A stretch of 48,814 nucleotides of DNA from the NCBI GenBank assembly GCA_027579435.1, contig JANBPK010001516.1, positions 1-48,814 on the forward strand, in the 5' to 3' direction. Source of the stretch: Candolleomyces eurysporus. Lineage: Eukaryota > Basidiomycota > Agaricomycetes > Agaricales > Psathyrellaceae. The number at the start of each line of letters is the position of its first letter. The first letter of the stretch is position 1. Shown piece by piece: positions 22,785 to 34,331 of this stretch. Below the pieces are notes generated by a model that did no database searches, was not told where the DNA came from, and saw only the letters and a program-made list of their open reading frames with translations. Position numbers and translations under genes: made by a program.

Positions 22785-23403
22785 ATGTCCAGTGGGCTCA
22801 TAGAGAGGGTCTCAGGGTGTCATGATCAGTGAGTGTGTGTCAGGGAGGGGAACGACTCAGAGAGGGCAAGAAAAATAAGTCTAAGTCAAATGGATGAATT
22901 CTCGAGGTCAATGTGAAGTTTTTGCAGGGAGTACAACATTTCTATCAAAGGAATCTACTAAGTCTCATTCGAGAACAGCCTAATATCGGTATAGATGGGG
23001 CTACAATTTTATTTACATCTTGAGACTAGTGACGACGTTCACGACGGAGTCAGCTATCAGAAAGTTAAATTGAATAAAAGAAAAGAAAGAGAGAGATCAT
23101 AATGAATATTTGGTGTACTTATTCAAATTCCTGATGTACTGAGAGCTGCAAACAGATTAAATGGTAAGCATGAGTGAATTATATGACCATAAAACGCTAT
23201 GAAGAGGAATATCTGGCTTGGCAGCCCATCCCTTTATCGATAGGTCGCATCAAACTAGCGTATTGCTATGCAAAGAATGAGCGCCGACCAAACGGCCATT
23301 TAAAAGGCTGCAAGAGATCCACGATAGGAAAAAGAAGGGAAAAGAAGGTGGTGGTCGACTCAGGTACGGCAGTCATTCTGAGATCGAAAACTTGAATGCG
23401 TTC
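22785..23403. other. Intergenic; nothing recognised
   Basis: Only short ORFs are present. The gene at 23404 could continue into this stretch, because AAG before GTGAGA at its end is a usable donor. Confidence 0.35.
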
Positions 23404-24594
23404 TCACCTTAATACGAAAGGTTCGCCCACCCGCATATATGTTCCCGACGAATTGTGTAACATGGTCCAATCCACTACCTCGAAAGAGGGACCTCGGTAA
23501 GGCTGATAAACACTCATAGGATCTGGATGCAAATAGAAGGGTATTAGTATCGAATACATAAGGAATAAGGATGCATTCAGACTCTTACCTCGTCTGGCAC
23601 GGTTGATAACCCAACAGTGCTCGTCTCCTAGAAAACGAGGGCCCATCTCATGAGTGTGTACGTTTGTAAACCCATGAGGAGGTCCGTATACGAGAGTGAA
23701 CAAAGTGGTGTTGTTTGTACCCTTTAAAGTTATAATGCGTCCGATATAATTCGAACCAGACCATTGGTCTCCTGGCATGGTGAAGGCCAGCCTACGGATG
23801 AAGGTGCTGTTGGCAAAGGGACATATCGCCCTGTCACCAGACATGCAGCAAGCGAAAGGACCTGGGTAAAGCGATAGATCAGCAAAAGGTATGGGACAGT
23901 GGACAAGCGGCAAATATTTGGGATATCAGACGAAATAACACTTACTTAAGCCTGCTCTCAGCACGAACCTATAAGGTTCGCACCTGACCAATCTCAACGA
24001 TATAGACCGTTCTGTCTTTCCGTGCCCCTTGATATAGCAAAATTTGTAGCCCCTATGGGGTTTACCGTGGTGAGATCGCTCTCCTGAAAGGTCCCACGTG
24101 GATACTTCTTCGTAGTAAGACCTGTGAAGTGCGTTCCGAATAGAAAAGTGCAATGGTGGGGCACCTTCAGGAACGAGAAGATCGTACCCGTCGTCCTCCA
24201 ATAGACGTTGAATATGGTAGATTTTGGTGACGTCAGCGCAAAGTTCAAGCGTAACAGCTGGGGAAGGGCATCGGAGGAAAAATCGAAGTACAGCTTCCCC
24301 ATAGATTAAGGCGCTCTTTCCGTCCACTAACGCTAAGAGCGACGCTGGTTTGTTGACATAAATGCTGGCGAACCTGACGAAATCCCAGGTAGTGTACGCG
24401 TACGACTCGAGCAGTAATCGTAGTCTTGTGTTTAGACGACCAATGGAAACTATCTGCTGAACTTCCATTCGATCCAAGAAACCTCGGAGGGCATGGTTTG
24501 AGGAAAGGAGTAAGAATCGCTCGAAAGCGCCCAGGGTGAAAGATTCTCGCATAATGGGCGAAGACGCCGTTGAGAGACAGGAACCTGAAGGCAT
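23404..24594 (-). CDS. F-box-like / nucleotidyltransferase-fold-like hypothetical protein
   Basis: Three exons join in frame: 24594-23946, 23861-23589 and 23522-23404, with introns of 84 and 66 nt. After an N-terminal helical segment (RMEVQQIVSIGRLNTRLRLLLES, resembling an F-box-like helix pair) comes GKSALIYGEAVLRFFLR. A similar block (ISGSQVLRYFQR) occurs in the gene at 30862, so the two are distant paralogues. In the Agaricomycete proteins of this type a GS/GE motif followed by an acidic strand recalls a nucleotidyltransferase fold; the usual DLD is weak here (VTLELCADV). The function is unknown. The protein may continue past 23404 if the terminal GTGAGA is used as a donor. Confidence 0.5.
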
Positions 24595-25371
24595 TTATAC
24601 GCACTGATTTGCTTGACCTCTCAGCGGCTGTCACTTTCCGCAGGGAACTGGATGGGGAGATATTCACGTGACGACTTTATTGGCTTTCCGAACCGGCCAA
24701 TCGACTCATCAATTGACACGATTGACACGAATCCTCTTCACTCCGCCCTAGACCTCTGTTACAGCTTCCAACACAACATGATACGCACAGCCATATACTC
24801 GGCAATCTCAGAAAGAATCTTTGTTATTTGGAATGATACGGAATTCTTTCGGATCCGTTAGTATTCTTAGGATGAACCGACTTACCAATTCTATGCTTGA
24901 AAGATCCGTTCGAGGTAAGTGCCTACCGCTGGCTACGGATGTGCCTGTATCTTCGCCTTTTTTGTGGCCTTTTCCTTTCGGGCTATAGCTGATATAACCG
25001 GTGTACCTACAGGAGAGTATTACCGTTTTAGACGAAGACTAAACGAAGACGTTTTCCAAATACAACATCCCCGTCAGTCAATCTAATCAGTTACTTTCCC
25101 CGTAAGAGTTTCACTTGTAACCCGATTAATGAGATTAAGTTGTCCATTGACGAAATCGCTACGAAGTAGGTCCCATTTATTCAGAGTTTAGCAAATTGAA
25201 TGGAGTTTGCGGCCCTCGGAACGATAGTTGGATGCTAAAGCCGTCCAGAGGAGAATCGAAATCGGGTAAGAGACCCTCATTACTTTCACTTTCAAAACCT
25301 TTTAATGTGAATTCGCTAGCATGACTCACACAACAAACCGTAGCGAAGCCAATGTGCGAGTTGGATGATTC
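24595..25371. other. Intergenic between divergent genes; nothing recognised
   Basis: This is the shared upstream region of the minus-strand gene at 23404 and the plus-strand reductase homologue at 25418. Only short ORFs are present. Confidence 0.4.
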
Positions 25372-25379
25372 TATATAAA
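25372..25379 (+). promoter_or_regulatory. TATA box of the reductase homologue
   Basis: TATATAAA lies 46 nt before the ATG at 25418, with a purine/CA-rich leader (CACACCAACAAG) leading into ATGG. The spacing suits a short 5' leader. Confidence 0.5.
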
Positions 25380-25417
25380 GAGAACCCGAAACTCCGGCAA
25401 GAGCTCACACCAACAAG

Positions 25418-28400
25418 ATGGCCTTTCCCTGTTCGATTCAGATACGGAAGAGGGGTGAGTGAAACATTTGTTATAGGACGCTACTAGGCTCAACTATGTT
25501 ACAGGAGGGTACGACAGTCCATGCCCGAATGTGGTTTAATATTAATTGTCTTAATCCCCATCCAGATATACCGAAAGCTTTGAGTATACCAAGGTCAGCG
25601 TTCGACGCCTTCCTCTTCACCGCAAATGAACATTAAAATTCACTTCTGAGTTTAGATCAAGACCAGGTTACGCATGGTGAGCCTCCACACCGCAGGAGGT
25701 TGTCCGAACTCATAGACTTCTTCTCAAGGCCTTTGGACCTAGAGAAACGACTGACTATGAGGATGTCATGATCGAAACGTAAGTTCCAACTTCGATATGG
25801 TGTTGTTCGATATGCTCAAAACCTCCTTTAAATGCTTATGGGTGATAGTTTGGTCACGATGATAGAATCCAAGCTAGAAGGAGAGACGGATAGCCGAGAC
25901 CTGGATGTAAGCGTCTATTCTAACAACACAAACTTACCTCTACATTCAATTACCTCTTTAATTTAGCGTTTGGCCGTGTCCACAGCCATTAGCCTCGAAA
26001 ACTTTGAGCCAGGGTACGGAATTATTGCCACCAATATTGAACTAGACTGGTTGTACCGTCATACGGAAGCCAAGTTCTCAGCGGCCATGGAAAAGGCGTC
26101 GAAATTGCTGTGCCCAGATTTCCTCGATCTAGTCTCGAGGTATAAAGACATCATTGACCGAATGGTCGATGTGACCCGCGACGAGCTTCTTGGACAGTAC
26201 GTCTAAAAATTAACATGTACCATCGTCTACTAATCGCATGGATCTTTTTTCATTTAACCCTAAATATAACGGATCGTTTACTTTCAATTGCGCCTCGATA
26301 GCGCATCGATTCGAATCCTTCGAGACCGTTACCTCCTACACGATGGCTACGTGATTTACGAACGTCCACAGTACATGTTCCTTCGTGTGGCTCTAGTCAT
26401 CCATGGAACCGACATGGACGCGGTGTCTCGCTCTTACGAGATGCAGTCTCGATTGCAGTACATCCATTCGTCGGCTACGCTAATCAACAGTGGAAGACCC
26501 GTTCCTCAGTTATCTACCTCATTCATGTTATCCGCACATCCTGATCCAGACGATCTATTCTTGACGATGACTTCAGTCGCTCGAATAATTCGTCAAAACG
26601 GAGGCGTTGGCCTAAGTATTGGAAACATCCCCAGTACAGGGTAAGCTGTTCCTCGTGTTTATTTTTATTTTCTTTTATTTCATCTATTTATTTTTTGCTT
26701 TTTCATTCACCTCCCGCCTCCAACGCCCATCGGATACTGACTTATTGAAATGTAGAGTGATAATCAACGGAGTCGAACGAACAGGCATCGTTCCGGTATT
26801 GCGTTTGTTAAACTCTGCATTGGATATCTTCCATCTCGGCGATTCCAACAACGCTGTTCATATCACGGTCTACTTAGAGCCCTGGCACGCGGATATAGTA
26901 CATCTCATTCAGACTTTACGGTTCGGAGGGCTTGAAGAAAATCTGAAGAAGACCCGGACTGCGATATGGACCAACGACATCTTGTACGTGTGTTTATTTT
27001 GATTGGATCTATTTCTAACTTATTTTCGTATGTACCTTTTTTAGCATGAGAAGGGTGGAAAATAACGAGGAGTGGACCCTCTTTTGTCCTTCCAAAGCGG
27101 CGCATCTACTAGATCTCTACGGCCCTGAGTTCGAAAACGAATACCAACGTTTAGAGTCCAACGGGATCGGAAAGGAGACGATCAATGCCAGAACCCTATG
27201 GAGACAGATCATGGAATGCATTCAAGAAATCGGTAGCCCATGCATATTATTTAAAGAAGCAATCAATGGTGAGAATGCAACGTTTTCGGTATAGAGTGAA
27301 CCAGCTTCTCATATATTGCCCTTTCTCGTGGGCAGTTCGCAGTAACGATAAACATCTCGGTACGAGTCATCAAGCAGGGAACTCTGCTGACGTTGCACAA
27401 AGAGCTACCCCCGATGAACACGCCGTATGTGCAAGTGCATTTATTGTCTTGCCATCCTACGTTCGAGGCCCGCTGAACTTTGACTTCTCGCTCATGGAAC
27501 ACGTCATCAGGCACCTCGTGTTCACATTGAACCGTCTCTTAATCAAGTCCTACCCACCGACCAGAGAGGCAGAAGTGTCGATTTACCGAAATCGTGCTAT
27601 CTCCATCGGTGTTCAGGGTATGGCTGATACGCTCTCTCTCATGGGAATATCCTACGACAGCGACCAGGCCAGGTTATTCAACATGCAGCTGGCAGAAACT
27701 ATATACTACGTCGCGATGGACAAGAGCGCCAATCTCACCCCTTTATTCGGCATCTACCCCCATTTCAAAGGTAGCCCCATCTCTCAAGGCATGCTTCAAT
27801 TCGACCATTACAATGTGGAGACCGATACCAGGAGGCACGACTGGGCCTCCCTGAGACGAAAGGTGAGAAAAGGCGTAAGCAACTCCATGCTGATCGCGTA
27901 CTCTCCCACCGACGATACTTCCCAAATAACGGGGTGTTCAAATTCGACCGATCCTTACTCTAGGTAATGTATCCATTCTGCATTTGATTGAAGGCTTCTC
28001 TAAATATGTTTCTGCAGCCTAATCCCGCCCAGAAAATCTGCCTATGGGGTCACCAATGTTGCGATGAACAAGATCCTCGTTAAAAGGCTATCAGAGCTTG
28101 GGTTGTGGAACGAACTTATGATGAATAGAATTATTTCGGAAAAAGGTACGCAAAATGGTTTCAAATATCAGCGTAGACGGATATCGACGAAGATTATATA
28201 GGATCTATTCAAAACATAGACAGCATTCCTACCGAGATCAAAAGGATTTTCAAAACTGCTTCGGAGATCGACCTCGACGTTCTGATCGACCAAGCGGCTG
28301 ACAGAGCCCCTTACACATGCCAAGGTCAAAGTCTTACTATGTACACGAGAAGAGATGGCCTAACGGAGCTTGTAAGTGTTCAAATCACCAAATTCATGAA

Positions 28401-28518
28401 TGAAATATGACTGAACACACCTGAATCGCGCGCCCTCGGTTCGGATCAGAGCAACGCCCTAATCCGAGGGTGGAAGAAAGGGCTGAAGACGGGTATCTTT
28501 CGGCTAGTTAAGAAATGA
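25418..28518 (+). CDS. Ribonucleotide reductase large-subunit homologue, predicted catalytically inactive
   Basis: About a dozen exons encode roughly 700 residues collinear with eukaryotic class Ia R1. Matching blocks include a cone-like N-terminus, ERPQYMFLRVALVIHG, PQLSTSFML, NGGVGLSIGNIPSTG, YLEPWHADI, GVQGMADTLSLMGI, GMLQFDHY, SELGLWNELMMNRII and GWKKGLKTGIFRL. Key residues differ (human numbering): Cys218 is Ser (26519-26521), Asn427 Gly, Cys429 Ser (27383-27385), Glu431 Asp, Tyr737/738 Phe-Arg (28498-28503). PTAST reads PTDDT, and the protein ends soon after, without the C-terminal Cys tail. Cys444 (AVC) is kept. The R1 dimer normally makes deoxynucleotides; this copy should not. Introns are intact except near exon 1, where a GTGAGT donor and ACAG acceptor break frame unless a 33-nt intron or a one-base error in GGGG is assumed. 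The exons around 25640-25700 are also unresolved. Confidence 0.85.
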
Positions 28519-28755
28519 ACGATGAAGACCGTCGGTTAAAGGAATCGTATAAACAGCTTCGTCGGATTAGAGTGTGCATACTATTTTGATGGATATCAAG
28601 TCAATCAAGTAGCGAATAGTACTACGCAAACATTGAACGTATCATGTTGATTAAATTGATTTTATTGTACATAAACTCAATGCCCGATTCTTAATGGAGT
28701 CTAGAACTTGATAAGTCCAAAACGCCCTCATAACGCCCTACAAATCCTATCTTGT

Positions 28756-30306
28756 TCACTTACGCCTTCGGGTCTTCACTCTCTTTGGTTCGATCACTTC
28801 CTCCTTGTCACACATGGCACCTTCATCTTCTCTCTTTCTCTTTCTAGTAGGTCTAGACGTGTTTCCCGCACTACCTTGACAAGGTGGAGTATTCGCTTTC
28901 CCGTCCTGAATGGACGGGATGCCAGGAGCAGGAATATCTACAGGATTAGCGCCGGGCGATAGCTCTCGATGTCCTTTATCAGTCCTGATAAGAGCTTTCA
29001 CTTGCTGGCCGTCGGTCAAGTTCGAAGAACGAGTCGAAGTTCGAACCGTCTTCAAAGGCTTGTCTTCGCTGCTCTCGTCCTCAGCGTCCGAATCGAGGTC
29101 GGTCAGATTAGAAGAGATCGAAGGCCAATCAGGGCTGCCTAATCCAACCGCTGGCCTGTCAGCTTCGGTATCGACTGACACATTAGCTAAGAACCCATGT
29201 CAGCCACTCAATCTCAATCGTAAACACTATCTGTAACCTGCTTACTGTTTAAAAGAGGCACGCGATCACCGGCTTGAGGCATCCTAGATTCTACTTGATC
29301 GTCCTCCACAGCTGGTCCATAATTCGCAGCGACCTGTCCAACCCGGATAATCTGAATAGGTCGTATAGAAGAATGCCAATAAGTTCTTCCACTAGTAAAT
29401 ATCATCTTGAAAGTCATTTTAACCAAATCTCCCCGTCGGAGATCAGGCGGGGAACATCCTTCCAATTTTTGTAAAATGCCGTCTTGAGCATCAAAAAAGA
29501 GGACCCTGGTGGGGTTGGGGACCCAAGCCGCATTTTTTTTTGGAACATACGTCCTCGATCCACTGATGAACTGCGTATGGGACCACATTTGAGCTAAACG
29601 GTGTCCTCGCTGCAAAGACCTGGGAATTAACGATCAGCCTGGTATTGCTAGCGATCCACTCGGGCCTCATCCATTGACTTCTAGGAACTCTAGACGGGTT
29701 GAATTTAGAATCCTCACCGACCCATCTCTCGATAGTCTAAAGGTACGAAGTATATCAAACTTTGGGTTAGTTACCACTCAAGGAAGAATAATTTAAAGGA
29801 ACCCTCACCGCTAAGGATCTGTGAACAGATATGTCTGTCCTAACGTCGAATGCTACGCTCAATTGTACGTTCGCTCCTGGCTCGCTCCTACTATAGAATG
29901 ACCAAAGAAAGTCAGAACAAAATGGTCAGAACCGGTCAATGGCAGGTGCTCGATAATTTTGAAGTACTTACACCATCCCTTCGTTGAGATTTTCAGGCAC
30001 CTTATTCCCTTCAGGGACAAAATTGCCGGTATCCAAAGGGGAAGTCCATCGGACAACAAAAGCATGAGTGAGAACTGCCGGGGCGTTATATCTATCGTCC
30101 CAGAGCTATCCACACTTCAGCATTAAGATCAGACTCCACCCGTTTACAGTACTACTCACAGTCCATATATTAGCCTGGTGCTTCGATTGTTTTAGGGTGA
30201 ATCTGCCAGTGCCACTTCGAATAGTGTCAGCTACCTCCACTAAAGGAGTCTCAAACTCTGTAAAACGGGATCGAGACCATTCAGGTAGGTCGCCGTAATG
30301 GTACAT
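28756..30306 (-). CDS. Hypothetical protein with charged, NLS-like C-terminus
   Basis: Exons start at the ATG at 30306 (MYHYGDLPEWSRS) and run through ANIWT/LWDDRYNAPAVLTHAF, then EGMV/RSEPGANVQLSVAFD, then an ERWVG-containing exon, then DLRRGDLVKMTFKMIFTSG and IRPIQIIRVGQV. They end in an acidic and basic tail with PTRKRKRE and PKRVKTRRRK, which looks like a nuclear localisation signal. The family is common in Agaricomycetes, but its function is not known to me. Near 29531-29539 an A9 run lies where the upstream open frame (HQWIED) and the downstream frame (GSRTYVP...WVPNPTRVLFF) disagree by one base; either a homopolymer error or an unrecognised splice explains it. Confidence 0.5.
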
Positions 30307-30355
30307 GATAAGAAATGAGAACGAGCAAATACACGGTAAGAGGTCGCCACCTACT

Positions 30356-30363
30356 CTTTTATA
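30356..30363 (-). promoter_or_regulatory. TATA box of the 28756-30306 gene
   Basis: TATAAAAG on the minus strand ends 50 nt upstream of the ATG at 30306, a suitable distance for a core promoter. Confidence 0.4.
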
Positions 30364-30861
30364 GTTTTCGGCAATCTCCAAACACCTAGGGAAGGATTGT
30401 GCGGATGCCCGAGACCGTGAACATAGCTAGGACTAGCAGCGCCCGATTTCGGGCCAGCGTTTTTTACAAAGCATCGGAAGTCAACTGACAATAGCTCCGA
30501 CTTATCGGAGCCCAATTCATACAACCCCGAAGCCCAAGATGTAGATCGTACCAGAAGAGGCCGAGTTCCGATCACCACCGGTTATAACAGACGACCGAAG
30601 CCCGAAGCATCTACAAAGTCCATGGTTCGGGCCCGGGGCAGATATAAGTCACAGCGCCATCCGCCCTTACCATAAATTTTTGCTGCATCTACCGAACAGT
30701 CTCTGTATTGCTTACCCTTCACCCAACTACTTCAGAAGACTGTAGACGGCCATTAACAGTTAGGTGAAGCAAGCGGATTTGGTCAAGGAACGAACTGAAA
30801 AGCAATCTGATCGTAGACGCCGCTTCAAACTAGATTACTTCTTTCTGTCGGAACACTCAAG
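30364..30861. other. Intergenic between divergent genes; nothing recognised
   Basis: An open minus-strand frame (30578-30351) is present but overlaps the presumed promoter of the 28756-30306 gene and has no known domain. Confidence 0.35.
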
Positions 30862-32103
30862 ATGAGAAACCATCTGCTGGGAAGCCGTCAGAAGCAAGCA
30901 AAATGGGCGCCACATCGCCATCATCGCCCCATTGTCCAGGATCGACATCAGTCTACAATCGTCATCTTCCTACTAAGAGTGCCGTCTCAACTCAGACATG
31001 GAGTGTTGGACTTTCTATCCGCCCTCGATCTTACCTTACTCTCCTGCACATCTTCCGTAATGAGAGAAATTGTATTGGATTATCGTCGCATCACCTGGAA
31101 CTTGGAGAGCTTCTTATCCCCTTGGTTTGGCGATGGAACTGGAGCAATTCGCTGCAGAATGGCGTTGGCCAGGTCAAACGGAGTAATATCAGGGTCTCAA
31201 GTGTTGAGATACTTCCAGAGGCAGAAACCGGATCCATCTTGCGACCTTGACATCCTAACGAGGGTCGGAGGTGCTCTCACGCTTGCCATGTTTCTGGAAC
31301 AAGAAGGCTACAGGAAGATATACAGCAAATACCCCAACCATTCTGAGGACTACCCACTCGTCACAAACATCTTCTCCATAACGTCCAGCAAAGCCTTTTC
31401 TCGAGGTGGCGGTAAGCAAGGTATCCTACGCATAATGGACTTCGTAAAAGAAAAACAGTGGAGCGTATCCCTCAGTAATAAAGAATTTCTTAAAGTACAG
31501 GTCATTGTCGTCGCCCAAGACCCTGTAGAGCACATATGTCTTACCTATCACTCGAGTAAGTGACGAGTACGAAACATTTCACAGAAACAAACGGGACTAA
31601 CCGATTTCGTGATCACATTTCAAGCCGGTGTGATGAACTTCTTCACTCATAACGAAGCGGTCTCTATCTTCCCATTCCCGACCATTTTGAAGCGCACCTT
31701 CTACCCTTGTAGTAGGTCAGAGCTAGGGCCAACCTGGCACCCCAAATGGCTTGACAAATACCTAAACCGAGGTTATACGATTGCCACCAAATCCCCAACT
31801 GCCTGCGTCAATTTAGGTGTTCGCCGAGTAACAGATAGACACTCGTGGATAATGAAATACGACGAAGGTAAAGAGACCCTTACATTCATTCCCACTTTGG
31901 CTCATGAAACAGCAGGGGAGCCCAACTTCCTCGTGAAGGAGGCTGAGCTTTCGGGATTCTACTCCCCGAGAGATCTCAATCGGTACTGCTTCAACTTGGC
32001 ATGGATTCCTGAAAAGTCCGACAGCATCTATCGTTTAGTAATATTGGAATGTGACGTTTGGTACTACTTGTGGCCATTCTTACTACCTGTACACGGACCG
32101 TAG
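30862..32103 (+). CDS. F-box-like / nucleotidyltransferase-fold-like hypothetical protein
   Basis: Exons 30862-31555 and 31625-32103 join in frame across a 69-nt intron (GTAAGT donor, TTCAAG acceptor) to give about 390 residues. The join reads TYHST then GVMNFFTHNEA. An F-box-like start (VPSQLRHGVLDFLSALDL) is followed by ISGSQVLRYFQR and CDLDILTRVGGA, resembling the G-S and D-x-D elements of a nucleotidyltransferase fold, then EQEGYRK. This arrangement is common in unnamed Agaricomycete proteins and is shared with the gene at 23404. Catalytic activity is not established and the family may be a non-enzymatic F-box offshoot. The ATG at 30862 was taken as first in frame; the first 30 residues are polar and could be leader. 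Confidence 0.55.
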
Positions 32104-32593
32104 TCAAGTGGAGTAGCTGAATCAGCTTAGAGTGGCAAACCCGATTCGATCGACGCCAGGATTAGAATGAGTGAGACGACGTTTACAAATACACAGACTA
32201 TAAATAGGTTACTGTATATCTAATAAGCACCGACAGAAACAGAAATGCATGTTGAAATTCGAGGCCAATACAGCGTCCGAGGAAGGCGGATTAAGCAGTT
32301 TGACGGACAGAGTGAGAAAAGTCATCACTAAGCCGTCTCGAGGATCGGTGCCTGAAAGCGCATCATTCCGATCAGAATCCCTGGGCAAAGGGCGAAGCTG
32401 CTCTCTTTTGTCTCTTTGCTCATACTTCGAGAACCCGCTTAGCGTCTTACACACCCAAAGCGCAATACTCATCGCTGGCTTTCAACACAAACAAATCAGT
32501 CGGAGCAAATAGATAAAGCACCCCAGACAAAGCATACCAAACATGTTCGCTACTGCGCCCACGAACTACAAGCGTCTCCCAACCCCAACGTAA
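32104..32593. other. Intergenic; nothing recognised
   Basis: Opposing short ORFs at 32209-32512 have no recognisable features. Confidence 0.35.
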
Positions 32594-33844
32594 ATGCACA
32601 TCCTCCAGGAGAATCCCGCTCCCCCATCTCTCCATCAAGGTGCAGAAACCGATTCACACAAATTAGACCTGGTTCGGACGAAGACGATGTCCGAGGTGCC
32701 TGTGGAGAACCTGGCCGAAATGCTAAACGTGCTAAGTACGATCTTTCCAAACCGTACGATCAGCTGTTCCTTAGATAACTATCTTTAGGTCTTGGAAGAT
32801 CTCGGAAACCTAAGGCCCACAGGACTGACGCCAAAGAGAACTTGCGATCGTCTCAAAACCGAACTGAGTCTGCGCAAGCAGACCAGAGAGACAATGTTGT
32901 CCTCGGAGACGGAGGTGAGCAATACCTTCGAATCCCACCCGTCATTATTCGAATATACGTCTCCCCAAACTTGAGAGGAAACGTACCTATACCACAAGAG
33001 GCTTAAGCTTTGCAACACCCAGCCTTTCTGGTTTAATCGAAGCATGGAGGCACTCTTTATACGCCCTCTCTTCTTTTTGTTTTTTATTTTTTATTCGATT
33101 TTGTTTCTCTCTTTAAACGTCTTCGATATACTTTAACGCTCACACATCAAACCTCTTTCATATGATTTTACAGCGGGACCTACGCAACCTCTTTTGATCC
33201 ACCAGACGTTCGGAACGGACTCTAACGACGTTATCGCAGGGACGTCTCACTCGTCCAGCCCTGCTCCAACGATGCGTCCGGCGTCAGGGAACCTCCCTTC
33301 CCAAGGCTATCTTACGACCCAAGCCGAACCCTGGGCTCCACCAAGCGCTACACCATCGACAACACAGCCAATCTGGTCAACACAGCCAATGAATCCGAAT
33401 GGCGGCACCAATCAGCCAGCCACCGCGACCCAGCTCGTCCATCCGACGCCGCCGATATCATTGACCCCGCAAAATCAGCCTGGACCGCGACAAAGGCCCA
33501 TAACTGAGGCTCGTGTCGACCTGAAAAACAAAGTTTACGCAAATCAATATTACGTCGTGATAAGAGGAATGTGCTGTGGGATATGGACCAACTGGTACAA
33601 TCACTCCCCAAGAACTCCACAATCCTTCGTCGCTCACTCGCCCGGATGTCATTTCACCCCAAGGTTCAAAGTCGGCCCAATGATCCACATGAACTTCAAG
33701 GAAACCATCCACAAAAAAATATCAACGTGGGAGGAAGCCACCGAGTTATACCTGGAAGCTAAACAGGATGGCATAGTTACATTATTGCCGAGACCAGCCA
33801 ACCAAGACGCCTTTCTAGGCCCAATCGTCGACGCGATCCAATAG
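32594..33844 (+). CDS. Protein with RNase H1 N-terminal (hybrid-binding)-like domain
   Basis: The last exon (from about 33174) encodes a Pro/Ser/Thr/Gln-rich linker, then KVYANQYYVVIRGMCCGIW, TNWYNH, PGCHFTPRF, and STWEEATELYLEAKQDG. This follows the RNase H1 N-terminal domain pattern (YYVVxxG-xxGIWxxW ... F ... F-s-TxEEAxxY), which binds RNA-DNA hybrids or duplex RNA. No RNase H catalytic domain follows before the stop at 33844. Two upstream exons fit in frame (32594-32738ish and 32790-32922ish: GTACGA donor, CTTTAG acceptor; GTGAGC donor, TTTACAG acceptor), but a second frame is also open there, so the 5' structure is uncertain. The gene sits immediately left of the Helitron. Confidence 0.55.
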
Positions 33845-33860
33845 TCGTCTTAAGACGACT
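33843..33860. other. Perfect 18-bp palindrome
   Basis: AGTCGTCTTAAGACGACT is fully self-complementary and overlaps the TAG stop of the RNase H1-like gene. It could be a 3'-end signal, a protein-binding site, or part of a transposon end; nothing distinguishes these. Confidence 0.6.
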
Positions 33861-34331
33861 TCGGTGGGCAAATGGTTACGGAGAGAACGGGTAACATATT
33901 GCAATCTCTCTTCGATTATTCTATAACGGCCGATTTTCTTTCCTTTGTGTTTAATCCTTTTTCCATTTGGTTTATGTCGGTGGCTATGGCTGCCTTGAGC
34001 TAGCTTTACATGGCAATACGCGTCAGACCAAACTCCTTTCTTGTGTACCATACCATCTCTTGTCCGAATCCGAAAGAATGAAACCGTGTCTTCTTTTGTC
34101 TGCCTCTGAGTGATATCGATATCCAGCTAACGGAGTTGGATCGTACTCCACTCCAAATCGGCTTCGAAGACGAAAAGATCCGTTGAGGACTAGGTCCGCT
34201 CATGCCGAAGTCCGATAGAGACNAAAAAACAATTCCGAGCACCGAATCACCAAGAAAGCGATATAAAGCGTAGAAAGGTTCGGTGACACGAAACTATCCG
34301 CAGTTTTCTGTCTAGCACAAACCTCAAACGA

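Noticed and set aside
33348..33712. Minus-strand ORFs opposite the RNase H1-like gene
   Set aside because: They are shadows of a plus-strand exon with a recognisable domain.
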